DNA from: Aspidiotus rigidus | Lineage: Eukaryota; Arthropoda; Insecta; Hemiptera; Diaspididae | Reading direction: 5' to 3' | Assembly (NCBI GenBank): GCA_035079385.1 | Contig: JAVHKY010000003.1 | Location: forward strand, 27,047,501 to 27,111,500 | Length of the DNA stretch: 64,000 nucleotides | Shown: positions 21,960 to 32,700 of the stretch, piece after piece | Numbering within the stretch: the stretch's first letter is position 1 | How the letters are laid out: each line of letters starts with the position of its first letter | The notes under the pieces: model-generated | The model's database searches: none | Seen by the model: the letters and a program-made list of their open reading frames with translations, nothing else | Told to the model about the DNA's origin: nothing | Translations under genes and position numbers: made by a program

Positions 21960-23670
21960 GAAAAATCACGGATTTTTTAACGGAGTTGAACGAGAGGTGG
22001 CAGAGAACCTGTTTTATGGGGCACAAGGGATCTGAAAAATGTTTACGCACCAGATCGTCATCAAATTGTGACGTTACAGGACCGGACTTTGAAACAATAT
22101 ATAATAGGAGGGGGACTTGGAAAAATTCCAACCTCTAAGCTATATATGATTCGACCTTCGACCTATTCTTTCTGTAGTCTCATACAAAAATTAAAATTTT
22201 TCTCAAGTCCTCTTTTTATGTATAAAAAGCATGGAGCCACTCACAGATATTTTTACACCAAAAGTTCCTCCGTTGAACTAACAAATTACCCATCCTGTGA
22301 CGTCATCAGATGGACTATAGTCTAATATAAGGACTAGACTTCATATGCCTATGTATAGTCTAAGCCTACATCAGAAGTCGTCTTCATACCACCCTCCCCC
22401 TCTAATACACACTCCTGATCTCCATGCTTAGAATAACTGTCCGTAGCATAAACTACGAATAATATGTATCAAGTTTATGACGTCATCAGATGACCTGTGT
22501 TCATGGAGACTCGGATCAGTCATCTGCCTTTGTATGATCACGAGTGAAGAGTACTGCAATCCCAAAGTTGAGCGACAATTAACGATAGCCACAATAGCAA
22601 AAGCACAATTGTCGTGCTCTTGGAGGAAAGAAGAAATGAGACTAAGCCTAGACCTAGTATAAAGCTCGTATAAAGAAGGCATAGTCCTACTATAAGCCTA
22701 GTATAATATAGTTCGAGAGTCTGAATTTTTCTTGACTCTCGAGCTATTTATGATAGAAGAAGGATTTGGAAAAATTTCTCCTCTCGAGCTATATATGATA
22801 AAAGGGAGACATGAAAAAATTTCATCCTCCAAGCTATATACAATAGCAGTCAAGTTTTTCGCCAGACGAAACACGGCAAATTTTTCAAAAAAAAAAAAAA
22901 AAAAAAACTATAGAACAGGTTTCCTGTTAATATAGCTCGACAGTCTAAATTTTTCCAAGTCCCCTGCCTTAATATGTGATTGAAAAAGGACATTAAAAAA
23001 AAGTCCACCCTATCATATATTATGGCAAGGGACTTGAAAAAATTTCACTAACTTATGACATCATCAGATCGTGACTTCACAAGTTCGATCGTCGACATTT
23101 TTCGAAGTCCCTTGCCAGAATGTAAGATAGGAGGAAGACATAGAAGAGGTCCCTTGCCTGTAGTATACTATGTCAAGGGACTTGAAAAATTTTACTGAAT
23201 CATGACATCATGACGTCACAGGCTCGACAGTCGAAATTTTTCCAAGTCCCTTCCATGATGTATGATAGGAGAGGGACGTAGGAAAAAGTCCCCTGCCTAT
23301 CATAATATTATGGCAAGGAACTTGAAAAAATTTCACTGACTCACGATATCATTAGATTATGACGTCACCTACTTAACTGTCGACATTTTTACAAGTCTTT
23401 TGCCATAATTTATGATTGGATGGGAACGCCTACAATTTCACTGACTTATGACTTCATCAGATTGTAACGTCACAGGGTCGAAAGTCGAAATTTTTTCCAA
23501 GTCCAACCTTTGAGCTATATGTGATAGGAGGAGGGTGTAAAAAATGTCGACCTCTAAGCTGTATATGATAGGCGGGGGACTTGGAACATTTTTGTTTCGG
23601 CTGGACATCAAACGGCACACGGCAAATTTTTCGAAAAACCCCCAATGAACAGGTTCCCCGTTGAAATTTA
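21960..23670. repeat. Cluster of hairpin-family ends and ~45-bp minisatellite units
   Basis: Several nested or adjacent copies of the GACTTGGAAAAATTTCG / CTCGAGCTATATATGATAGG unit in both orientations. A decayed left end lies near 22003. Right ends occur at 22914-22928 (AACAGG-TTT-CCTGTT) and 23648-23662 (AACAGG-TTC-CCCGTT), each preceded by CACGGCAAATTTTTC. Between 22995 and 23420 a related ~100-bp unit ('atcatatattatggcaaggg' plus 'tgacatcat') repeats about four times. TGACGTCA occurs at 22298, 22478, 23211 and 23360. No ORF of interest is seen. Confidence 0.7.
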
Positions 23671-23745
23671 ATATACTACGATAAACGATGTTTAGCTGTA
23701 CTTATAGCCCAACATACTCTTTTATGTACGTATGTAGTGAACTGG

Positions 23746-23749
<4 letters not shown>

Positions 23750-23778
<29 letters not shown>
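23750..23778. repeat. (GA)n microsatellite
   Basis: About fourteen uninterrupted GA dinucleotides. Confidence 0.97.
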
Positions 23779-23781
<3 letters not shown>

Positions 23782-23977
23782 CGGGGCATAGGATGACGCG
23801 TGGCTCTTCAGGCAAACGAGTGAAGTGAGTGAGCCTTTGAACCACTCAACCTAATAAACAATACTCATACCAGACTTACACTTACCCAAGAAATACTGGT
23901 GGAAAGGGACGTTACCATGACGTCATCATGACCGAGAGACAATATAATAGATAGAACCAATTCAATATGATAGATAA

Positions 23978-25127
23978 CTAAGAGCAAAAGCGAGAGTTCT
24001 AATCCGTTCTAGCAAAAAACGGTCCTGGAGCTCATTCTTGTCGACCATAGATAAGCCCGTTCCCGACTCCACTTTGTGGAGCAATATTAAGAGGTTAACG
24101 GGGAAGAAACAAGCACACTACATCACTCAGGTCAAAAACCAAGACCAAATCGCAACTGACCCCCTTGATATCGCGGAAATTCTCGCCTCCCACTATAAAT
24201 CGGTCTCATCTGACGAAAACTACGACGAAACCTTCAGACTTCAAAAATTAGCTGAAGAAGCCTCTCCAATCAACTTTTCCACTGAAAACACAAACACTCC
24301 TTACAATCTACCCATAACTCTTCTCGAACAGAACAAGACATAAAAAATTCATCACCAGTTCCCGACAGAATACATCCATTCATGCTCAAAAACCTACACG
24401 AAAATTCCATAAACTATCTCCTCAAATTATACAACCAAATTTTCGAACAAGGTCAATATCCCCAGCAGTAGAAACTAGCCATCATCATCCCACTACTTAA
24501 ACCCGGGTCAGACCCATTTTTGGCCTCCTCCTACCGCCCTATAGCTCTAACGAGTGTACTCGGAAAATATTCGAAAAAATTCTTAACAAAAGACTTATAT
24601 GGTACCTCGAATCTAATAACCTCATCTCTGAATATCAGTTCGGCTCACGTAAGAAAAGAAGCACCCAACATGCCCTAGCTGACTTACAATACTTCATACA
24701 AGAGGCAAGCCTATCTAAATCTAGCCTATACACAGTATTCTTCGACCACGAACAAGCTTTCCCCCGAGTCTGGAGACATCTCATTAATAAAAATTATTCG
24801 ACCACGGTCTACGCGGCAACCTCCCTAACATCCTCAAAACATTCCTCGAAAACAGATTCATAACAGTAAGAATCCAAGATAAGACCTCATCCCCCCACAC
24901 TATACAAAACGGTGTCCCGCCAGGATCAGTATTCAGCATCTTCCTCTTCATGGTCGCCATAAATGATATAACTAAAAACATACAATTTTCCTTAACCCAA
25001 AGACTCTACGCAGACGACTACAGCATATCTATCAAGTCTGACTTTACCCAGCCGAGCACACCGCCTACTTCAGGAAAACCTCGATAACCTAACTCAATGG
25101 ACATCCAAAAACGGCTTCCGTTTCTCG
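23978..25127 (+). pseudogene. LINE reverse transcriptase, frameshifted N-terminal part
   Basis: From 23978 to 24343 one frame encodes the linker (STIDKPVPDSTLWSNIKRLT). Then frameshifts and a TAG (near 24466) break the fingers and palm. Still readable are SSPVPDRIHPFMLKNL, SSYRPIALTSVLGK, ISEYQFGSRKKRST, a VFFDHEQAFPRVW block (motif A, with FFDHEQAF where FLD-S-AF is usual), NGVPPGSVFSIFLF (motif B) and LYADD at 25004-25018 (motif C). At least four frame changes are needed, so no functional RT is made. Confidence 0.88.
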
Positions 25128-26492
25128 GTGAATAAGACACACCTAATCATATTCCGACACAGAAAACCTATACCAACTATCCCCCCACTCAAATTAAACG
25201 GGAACACAATCCACACCAAAAACAGTACTAAATTCCTTGGCGTAAATTTCGACCAGACTCAGACATGGGCACCACACATAAAATACCTCAAAGGCAAATG
25301 CAATCGTACACTCAACGTCCTCAAATACCTCGCACATCCCAGCACAGGATGCAATAAGAAAATTCTTTTGCAACTATACCGAAGCCTCATCCGATCACAG
25401 CTGGATTATGGAGCCCCAATCTATGGACTAGCCAAGAAATCTATCCTTTCCACATTAAACTCAATCCAAAACGCGTCACTTCGCCTAGTCCTAGGCGCTT
25501 TCAGAACCAGCCCTAGCCTCAGCCTATGTGCTGAGGCAGGCGAACCCCCTCTGGAATACCGCCGACAGATCCTAACAAACTCATTTTTAGCTAATATATC
25601 TGATAATAAAAATTCTCCCACATTTGACCACTTTTTTCTTCCTACCAACTATCAAAAATTCTCCCATAACTCTACTAAACATATCAAACTTAACTTACAA
25701 CGCGTACACGAACGAAAATTTGTATTTGACCCTCTACTTCCCATCTTCAACTCCACTCCACCATGGGCACTAAATTCACCCCATTTCAACGACGAACTTA
25801 CTAAATTTCCCTCATATACCCCAAAAAATACACTCAAACAAGAAACACAAAACCTCTTAAACAATTACCAATCACACACCCACTGCCTCACTGACGGCTC
25901 ACGACTCAACAACAAGACCGGCTTTGCCTTTTCGATCGACCGTTCAATATTCAAATTCCGCATCTGTGACAGTGCATCTGTCTTTACAGCCGAACTCTTC
26001 GCTATCCTCAGATGTCTACAAGAAATATCTACTCTCACTCAGAACAATCAATACCTTATAGTCATTGATTCACTGTCGTCCTTTTTGGGTATACAAAACA
26101 TTTTTTCGAACAATCCAATTATTCAACGAATCCACACCATCATTCACACAGTAACGCAAACCTTCTCATCTGTCACACTAATCTGGATCCCTGCGCACAT
26201 TGGACTATTGCAAAGTGATAGAGTAGACAACGCAGCAAAACAGTCAACACATTTCAACAAAATAACACTCAAATGGCAAATTCCATCATCCGATATTAAA
26301 AATAACTATCGCACCCATATACTCAAAAAATGGTCCCATTTCTGGTCTAACCAAACCAATAACAAACTTCTCCCCATCAAAGTCGACCCCCTACAAAACA
26401 CTCCCAACAGACCATCAAGAAAAGAAACTTCCGTCCTTATACGCCTCAGAATTGAGCATACACGACTAACCCACTCATCTTTTTTTGAATAA
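25128..26492 (+). CDS. LINE RT thumb and RNase H domain, intact 454-codon frame
   Basis: The longest uninterrupted frame in the window. It starts inside the RT (NKTHLIIFRHRKPIP), passes FLGVNFDQTQTWAPHIKYLK and LDYGAPIYGLAKKSIL, then enters RNase H. The four acidic residues of the RNase H active site are visible: D256 in LTDGSRL, E289 in FTAELFAI, D314 in VIDSLSS and D367 in SDRVDNAA. WIPAHIG precedes the last one. RNase H would remove the RNA template during reverse transcription. The annotated start is only the first in-frame ATG after a frameshift, not a real translation start. A frameshift near 26490 moves to the Cys/His motif frame (26485-26694). Confidence 0.85.
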   Translation: MNKTHLIIFRHRKPIPTIPPLKLNGNTIHTKNSTKFLGVNFDQTQTWAPHIKYLKGKCNRTLNVLKYLAHPSTGCNKKILLQLYRSLIRSQLDYGAPIYGLAKKSILSTLNSIQNASLRLVLGAFRTSPSLSLCAEAGEPPLEYRRQILTNSFLANISDNKNSPTFDHFFLPTNYQKFSHNSTKHIKLNLQRVHERKFVFDPLLPIFNSTPPWALNSPHFNDELTKFPSYTPKNTLKQETQNLLNNYQSHTHCLTDGSRLNNKTGFAFSIDRSIFKFRICDSASVFTAELFAILRCLQEISTLTQNNQYLIVIDSLSSFLGIQNIFSNNPIIQRIHTIIHTVTQTFSSVTLIWIPAHIGLLQSDRVDNAAKQSTHFNKITLKWQIPSSDIKNNYRTHILKKWSHFWSNQTNNKLLPIKVDPLQNTPNRPSRKETSVLIRLRIEHTRLTHSSFFE

Positions 26493-26799
26493 CTCTGAAC
26501 CACCAGAATGCCACAAATGCCACCTCGACAAAATTGACGTTAATCACATATTTACATGCCCCGAACTAACAACCTTACGAAACACTCACAATATTCCTCA
26601 TTCCAGAAAAGAGGCATTAACAAATAACGACACCACACTTACAGATCAACTAATACAATATCTTACCGCATCCGACATCTTTCCTCTCATTTAACCATAT
26701 GATAGTATCCGTATTTTCAATAAATATTTGTCAAGCTAATAGCCCTAGAGCAGCTTTAAAGCTTGTAAAATAAAAAAAAAAAAAATGTATGATAGATAA

Positions 26800-29117
26800 A
26801 ATCGATATAATATATCGAAGTGCAACTCAACAATACAAGGTAAAAAAGAGGCGAACGAGCAGAATGGGTGAGTCCGTCAGCAAGATAGCCTCCAAGATGA
26901 AGCAAAAGTACAAATAAAAGCTACCTACACTACATGTCTCTGGTCTGTCCTGATTTTTTTTTTTTTTTTTCTCAATAATTGGTTCGGTAAATCTGCCTTC
27001 AAACACGAATACTCAATTATAATATAAAAAAGTTCTGTTTTCATAATAAAAATAATATTTCATCTTGATGTTTCGGCATCGACGTCGATAGAATTTTACA
27101 ATTAGACGCACGCGATAACAGAAGCTTTCATACTCGATTACTTTACACTCTCCTTTTGTTCGATATCGTTCATCACAGTTAAATCGAGGAATTTTCGAAA
27201 CAACAGAGAAACTAGTCTTCGCACATACAATTCCTCTATTGATGAACGAAAGAGTGAATAACCTATTTGATCGACGTACGGAAATTTAGCTCGACAAACT
27301 GTATTAAACTTTCTTCCCACGTAAACGCAGCAGCGTTATTTTACCACACGGGGCGCGAAGTGTAGAAGCATTTTGCACATTATAGTGAAAGAGACTACAT
27401 CCGGCAGGTGGTGAATGCGAACTTCGCACATTGGAGTATAATTATGATAAAATTTGAGCGTAGAGTCTAGATTACGGCCTCTTCATTTTATAGTTGAAAT
27501 TCAAATAGAAGAGTCCAAAAATATTGAATACCTATTCGTGAACTGCACATCTCAATCCTTTAAATGTCTTCAAAGTTAAGTTTCTGCGACGCTTGCAAGT
27601 GCCGATGAGCCGCGGCTGCACAGACGTATGATTATCGGTGAGAAAAAGGGCCTCAGCACCCACTAACATTTGTAAGTATTGCTTACAGTTCACGACACAA
27701 TTTGCAATTTATTTCGACACCATTCGGAAAAGAATTTACATTTCAATGGTAAAGGCTACGACCAGCTTTACGAACCGACAAAAGAAAAGGGAGAGGTACG
27801 TATATCGAAATATTCAACGTTTGTGTACGTGAGACGAACGACTTCTAGCAAATTGATTCATACCGGGACCGAAGTTTTGAGCGGTCAATAAAAAGCGTTT
27901 GGGAATACTAACGAAGTGAAAGTTACGCCATTTTTTCATAATATACCGTAGCAAAATTCTATGTATAATTCAGTATCAAAATTTGGACGCGTTCGGGCAT
28001 CCTTGAATAACCCTCGATCGAGATTTCTAATTCTTGTGATTTCTAAATCAAATAAATTGCGTACGCTTCACCCTCGCTGTAAACTACGCTTCTTTTTCAT
28101 CCTGATACCGAGGAATATATCGTGAAATTAGGAGCTGATACGTTAGACAACCCTCTTAGCTTGCGAGATAAATTTGCTTCATTGCGAGGAGTCATCAATC
28201 CTCACGACGTGAATCAAATAGCTGCTCGTATTTCAACATTCTTTGACAGTAATCTTTCTCGCCCACAAAATCTGTACCAGTATCGTATTTCGTTCACTCT
28301 TCATTCTGACACATTCTCGTCGAGCGAACAACAATAAAGATTATGCTGTCTTCGTGCTAATTGTGTCGTACATCAGTAAATGACATTTAAGAACCACGCC
28401 GTACTCAGAATATGACCTTTTCAACAACATTGACGGAATTCATATCGAGTCATGAACGATACATCAAGAATTATGCGTGCTTACGCAATATGTTTTTTGA
28501 AAACTGTCAGTATAATACTGCGAAATTTTGACATTTTTGCAATTGATTGGTATAAACCTGACGTCAGACGGTAGGTCGTTGACCAGAACTCCACACCTTT
28601 TTCCGTTTTAAATTTGGTACACATCGTAGCCAACACCGAAGTTCATAATTGCCCAAACTTATGCTAAAACTGTATTGCAGTCTCTCGCCACCAACATTAC
28701 CGAAAGCCTCGAGTCGATTTTATGGAGAAAGGTTGACCCTGCTAAGACATTGTGGCACGGTTCATTCCTCCCTTACGGAAATATTTTCTGACCACGCAAC
28801 CGTCTACGAATTCTTTTCACACCAATAAACCGTACATCAAATTTGGCACGCGAACGATACCGATGAAAATATTTTGCGCGATACCCCACACCCGTGAAAT
28901 ATTACATGTAACCGAACAAATTGAGTAGGAATTGGAAGAACTTCTTGCGAACGTGCGAAGTCACCAATGCGTGGATGAAAATAAAAAATTTAGTTTAGTA
29001 ATGAGAAAAAAATTATAAAAATGAAAAAATTTACGCTTTTCATCTTTACATACACACACACACACACCCACAGACATACAACATTTATCTAGAATATATT
29101 ATTTGATGGGTACTTAC
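26800..29117. other. Intron sequence, no transposon recognised
   Basis: A+T-rich RPTP intron. There is a T-run at 26955 and a short (CA)n at 29051-29066. No coding motif was recognised on either strand. Confidence 0.45.
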
Positions 29118-29205
29118 ATGGAATGCAACGTGGATTTTGATTTTTTTCTTTGTTATTCGGTTTTATAGCATGTCGACAAGAATGTGTTTCAACTTTAACG
29201 GCAGT
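29118..29205 (-). CDS. Receptor-type protein tyrosine phosphatase, exon
   Basis: An 88-bp minus-strand exon with acceptor tattttacag and donor gtaagt. It reads TAVKVETHSCRHAIK, then NNKEKNQNPRCIP plus one base. The EKN-NPRCIPY stretch occupies the place of the KNRY----PY motif that opens PTP catalytic domains. The upstream exon ends KIEFQ in phase 0 and the downstream exon supplies the last two bases of the tyrosine codon, so both joins are phase-consistent. No frame damage. Confidence 0.92.
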
Positions 29206-29934
29206 CTGTAAAATATAATAAATCCGTTATGTCAATACGCAAATATTCAAGTCCGAGAACCTGCATAGCGAGAACAAATACTAGAATATTGACTAAACGG
29301 AATTTAATCCTGTACATAAAAAGTGGCACACATGGCGACTAAATTATGATAAAGGTCGTTTTTTTTGTCATATTTTGAAAATGCGATTTCGCGAAAGCAA
29401 ACCGGCTGGAATTCCATACTTAATTGGCCTTTAAATTTTCCTATCCACTTTTACGTAATCTGAATTATTATTATGATGACTCGGGATAATTGGTATCTCG
29501 AAATAAGAAAAATAAAGTTGGCTTGAGACCCCACCCCTATCCTCCTTCACAAAACAGAAGTTTACAACGTTGTTCAAGATTTGTTTTCTTCAGAACGAGA
29601 ACGAAGAATGAATCTATGTGGATCCCTGATGATGCTGGGAAGACGCTCTTTGAAAAATACATCCGGTTTTTTATTCTCGCATCCAATAGTATATTTCATG
29701 ACAAGGTGATAGAAAAGTAAATAGACGACCTGTAAAGTAGATGAGTTCTCAAACAGCTACTTTCGCACCTAAAATCGACCAACAAAAAACGCACTTTCGT
29801 AGCAGGAGTTATAAAAAAAACTTTTCATAGTGAAGAATTGATCCTCTGTGGTCTTAAAATCATTCCTCCTCATCCCACTTCGTGATGGTCAGGGTCTAAT
29901 ATTCATTTACCTCGATTGTCAAACTTTCACCACT

Positions 29935-30230
29935 TTTAGCGGGGAACCCACTATCCCTTTTGTTGGGGGTACTTCCAGGAAATTTTTCGTCCGCGAGCGC
30001 AAGCGAGGTTGATGACGTCACGGAGAGGGGGGGAGGGACTTGGGAAAATTTCGACTTTAGAGCAATATATGATAGGAGGGGGACTTGGAAAGACGACGGC
30101 TTCCTTGAAATTGCAGCCCGTTCAAGTTGTCACGTCATTATTTTCAGGACTTGGAAAAACTTCAGGCTCTAGGGGACTCGGGACAGCGAATTCCTCGCTG
30201 CCATTGCAGTCCTGCGATGGCATCTAATTT
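29935..30230 (+). mobile_element. Hairpin-ended element W2
   Basis: Second copy of W1, same orientation: AGCGGGGAACCCACT at 29938-29952, TACTTCCAGGAAATTTTTCG, GATGACGTCACGGAGAGG, one full ~43-bp unit, GACGACGGCTTCCTTGAAAT, GGCTCTAGGGGACTCGG and the right end AGCGAATTCCTCGCT at 30184-30198. Hairpin to hairpin it is 261 bp against 390 bp in W1; the 129-bp difference equals three minisatellite units. In the right hairpin one G-C pair has become A-T by changes on both sides. Confidence 0.75.
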
Positions 30231-30539
30231 TTTGTGTCGGATTTCATACTCGAATCGAAAGCTCCATCGTCATGTCACTCTTTCAATCCTTTAAAACCAA
30301 ATGTTATCAATAGAAACGCATTTGTTAAACTTTTTACATTAAAAACATCGCGAGTATTGTGAAATCTCAAGTTTATTAGGAACGAGACCTTTGACCAGCA
30401 TTTTACTATTGTTGAAAGACGAGCGTTGTTTACAAGGACACCCAAAATGAGTGCAGAGGATGAACATTCAAACTCTCAAAACTACTTTTATAGAAAAGAC
30501 CATAATGCGAATGAATCTTGCAATTTTTGATACACGTTC

Positions 30540-30680
30540 ATGGACCTCTCAAACCACCTCAAGGGACGATTTCTCCAAAAAGATTCAATTTTTGCAAAAT
30601 CTTGAGTAAAATAATGCAAATACGGTAAAAATGCCTGCAATGGGAGCGCGAATAGTAACATAACTCTAATAAAAAATGAG
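30540..30680 (+). repeat. Fragment related to the outer flank of foldback F2
   Basis: 'caaaatcttgagtaaaataatgc' followed by 'aaatacggtaaaaatgcctg' resembles 34885-34945 ('caaaatattgggcaaaataa', 'aatgcggtaaaaatacctgg'). This suggests the F2 family extends beyond its obvious arms. Confidence 0.5.
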
Positions 30681-30838
30681 CAGTTTGCGGTGTCTTTTAC
30701 AGTGTATCGGTTCGAAATTTTTCTGCGTAAAATTTACCATCGAATAAACTATGAAAATGAATTAATGATGAAAATAAAATTTTTTAAAACAGAAAAAGAA
30801 ACTTTAATTTGACGGAATTTATATAATTATTGATTTTA

Positions 30839-31035
30839 TTATTTGATGGCTCTACCGTCATTTAAATAATACGAGTACAAAATGAGATGCTGACGTGTTT
30901 CAAAGGACACAGCCTTCATCCTTGGAGCATCGGCAGTGTAATTTTTGCTCCGAGTATGAAGGCTGTGTCCTTCGAAACGCGTCAGCATCTAATTTTGTAC
31001 TCGTATTATTTAAATGGCGGTAGAGCCATCAAATA
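30839..31035. mobile_element. 197-bp near-perfect palindrome with hammerhead-like arms
   Basis: The left arm (30839-30928) and right arm (30948-31035) are about 88 bp each with roughly nine mismatches and a ~20-bp loop. Read outward from the centre, each arm contains AAGGCTGTGTCCTT, then a GAAAC block, then (A/G)CGTCAGCATCT. This matches stem II, the GAAA core, the self-complementary stem III and the cleavage C of a PLE-type hammerhead. The CTGATGA half of the core is not present, so activity is doubtful. Probably an inverted pair of pseudo-LTR ends from another PLE. Confidence 0.65.
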
Positions 31036-31389
31036 TTAAAATAAATTAAAATTTTTAAAAATAATTACTAATGTAGGAATTTCATAAATTAAATTTAAAT
31101 AAATAATTATTAGGCCTACTTAAGAAATATTATTTTGAATATTAGTCATTCAAACATTTATTGGATATAAATTGATTTCATCATTTATAAAATAGATGAA
31201 CAAATGACTATTAATTTAATAATCAATATTTAGAATTGTAATATTAATAAAACATTCACTGAAAGAATTATTTGTTAAAAAATTTAATCAAATCCTTTAG
31301 TATTTTGCGTCCTTAAGTTGTGGTACATTTTGACATACAATTAAAATAAAACAAGAACCCATAACTTGACTACGTGAATTTATTCAACA

Positions 31390-31438
31390 AGAAAGGAGCC
31401 CTTTTAGCTCTGCGGCCATTATCAATGCATACAAGAAA
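31390..31438 (-). ncRNA. Decayed hammerhead-like PLE terminus
   Basis: On the minus strand, TTGATAATGGC, then GCTAAAAGGGCTCC lines up with the PLE A hammerhead (TTGAAGATGG, then CCGAAAGCGCTC), including the A-GGGCT-C block where stem III should be. The core guanine is lost. Likely a relic. Confidence 0.3.
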
Positions 31439-31688
31439 CAAACTAAAAAAGAAGCAAACAAGAAAACAAAGATGAGGAATTGATAATCGAATTTAATATA
31501 AATTAATTTAAATTATTAGTTATAAATTTCAATTATAATATTATAATTATGATAATAAATTGTTAACAATAATTTAAATGAATAAAAATTGATTTTACGA
31601 AAATTAATTCCTAATTAATTTTAAAAATCAATACGTCTTTTATATATAGGTTACTTATGAAAAAAAAAAAAAATGTTTTAATTAATAA

Positions 31689-31772
31689 TTGGTACAGCGC
31701 ATACAGCCCAGCGATTACATGCTCTACTTATATAAAGTATAGCGTAGGTTGTGGGCTTGAGGCTACACATGA
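31689..31772 (+). repeat. Possible tRNA-derived SINE head
   Basis: GGTACAGCGCATACAGCC resembles a tRNA A box with a shifted first base. GGTTGTGGGCTTGAGGCTAC, about 50 bp later, resembles a B box (GGTTC-A--CC) with several changes. No tail or target duplication was found. Confidence 0.3.
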
Positions 31773-32132
31773 TTAACTGGGTGGTGTTGCTGTAGGAATG
31801 CTTATTCAACTAATTATTAGGATTGCATGTATATAATTGTTACAAAATAAAAAGAAAAATTATAGTAATAAATGATAATAACAAAAATATTTAATTAATA
31901 ATTATTTTATATTAAATTTTAACCAATCAATATATTGTGCAAGCATAAGCAGTTAAACATTTTTTTTTTTTTTTTTTTTTTTTATTATTTTACTAGCATT
32001 ATAAACTGCACGAGGGTTATTTTGATAAATTCATTAATAAAAGAAAGGAAAAAAATGAATTTATTATTTTAGATAACACTTTTTAATAATACCTAATAAG
32101 TTACATAAATAAATTTAAAAATAAAATTAATG

Positions 32133-32222
32133 GAATCCAATTGGTTTTAGTTTCCTCTAACCCTTTATTCTTTATTGTGGCCAACAATAAAGAGTTGGTG
32201 GAAATTAAAGTCAATTTGATTC
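32133..32222. repeat. 90-bp imperfect hairpin
   Basis: GAATCCAATTGGTTTTAGTT and onward pairs with the complement ending TCAATTTGATTC, around a short GGCCA centre flanked by CTTTATTGT / ACAATAAAG. About 80 per cent of positions pair. Could be a small MITE or a pre-miRNA-like structure. Confidence 0.5.
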
Positions 32223-32700
32223 TATCAATTCGATGTGTTGTTCCCTTAAATAAAATTTATTTTCATATTATTAAAAATAAAGGATTACATACACTCAACT
32301 AGGTACCTATTATATTAAAAAGTTATTATTTTCACAATTGTAAAAATTAATTCATTTCGTGGAATTAATTATTAGAAAAAATCCAATTTAATTTATCTTA
32401 TTCATGCATGATATTAAAAATACTTAATAATAATAAATCATTTTATTAATTTTAAATCAAATTAATAATTAATCATTATTTAATTATTAAATAAAATTAA
32501 ATTGACCATCTTTTATTTAGTAAAATTGTAGTTGTTGAAAATTACCGTAATTATTATAAAGATTTAAAATTGAATTTAGAATTTATCTCAAATTAAATTC
32601 CAATTCCAATAGGTACATATTGCCCGTTAATTCAAGATTACTGGATGAGTTGAAATATGGTTATTAAATTGGAAAATTTAAGGTCACTTCTAGGTACAGA

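Larger units (their letters stand above)
23978..26787 (+). mobile_element. 5'-truncated non-LTR retrotransposon (RT + RNase H) with target-site duplication
   Basis: TATGATAGATAA lies immediately before the element (23966-23977) and immediately after its A-rich tail (26788-26799), so this is one insertion event. The first base of the element is already in coding frame (LRAKARVLIRSSKKRSW), in the linker upstream of the RT. The endonuclease and ORF1 are therefore absent, as expected from 5' truncation during target-primed reverse transcription. Order: linker, RT (23978-25500), connection, RNase H (about 25860-26260), a C-terminal Cys/His motif (CHKCHLDKIDVNHIFTCP near 26510) and an A tail. Style fits the I/Nimb group of RNase-H-bearing LINEs. 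Confidence 0.9.
31040..32700. other. Very A+T-rich block, probably an old inserted element
   Basis: Composition shifts abruptly to long runs of A and T with TTAATTAA-like words, unlike the intron on either side. It contains the SINE-like stretch (31689-31772), a hairpin (32133-32222) and a decayed hammerhead-like sequence. No coding frame is seen. It begins right at the 30839-31035 palindrome, so the two may belong to one insertion. Confidence 0.5.

Noticed and set aside
28122..28337. 71-codon plus-strand frame of protein-like composition
   Set aside because: No family motif and no splice context; length is within chance.
31040..32700. Possible mitochondrial DNA insertion
   Set aside because: Composition fits, but no mitochondrial protein, rRNA or tRNA sequence could be read in any frame.
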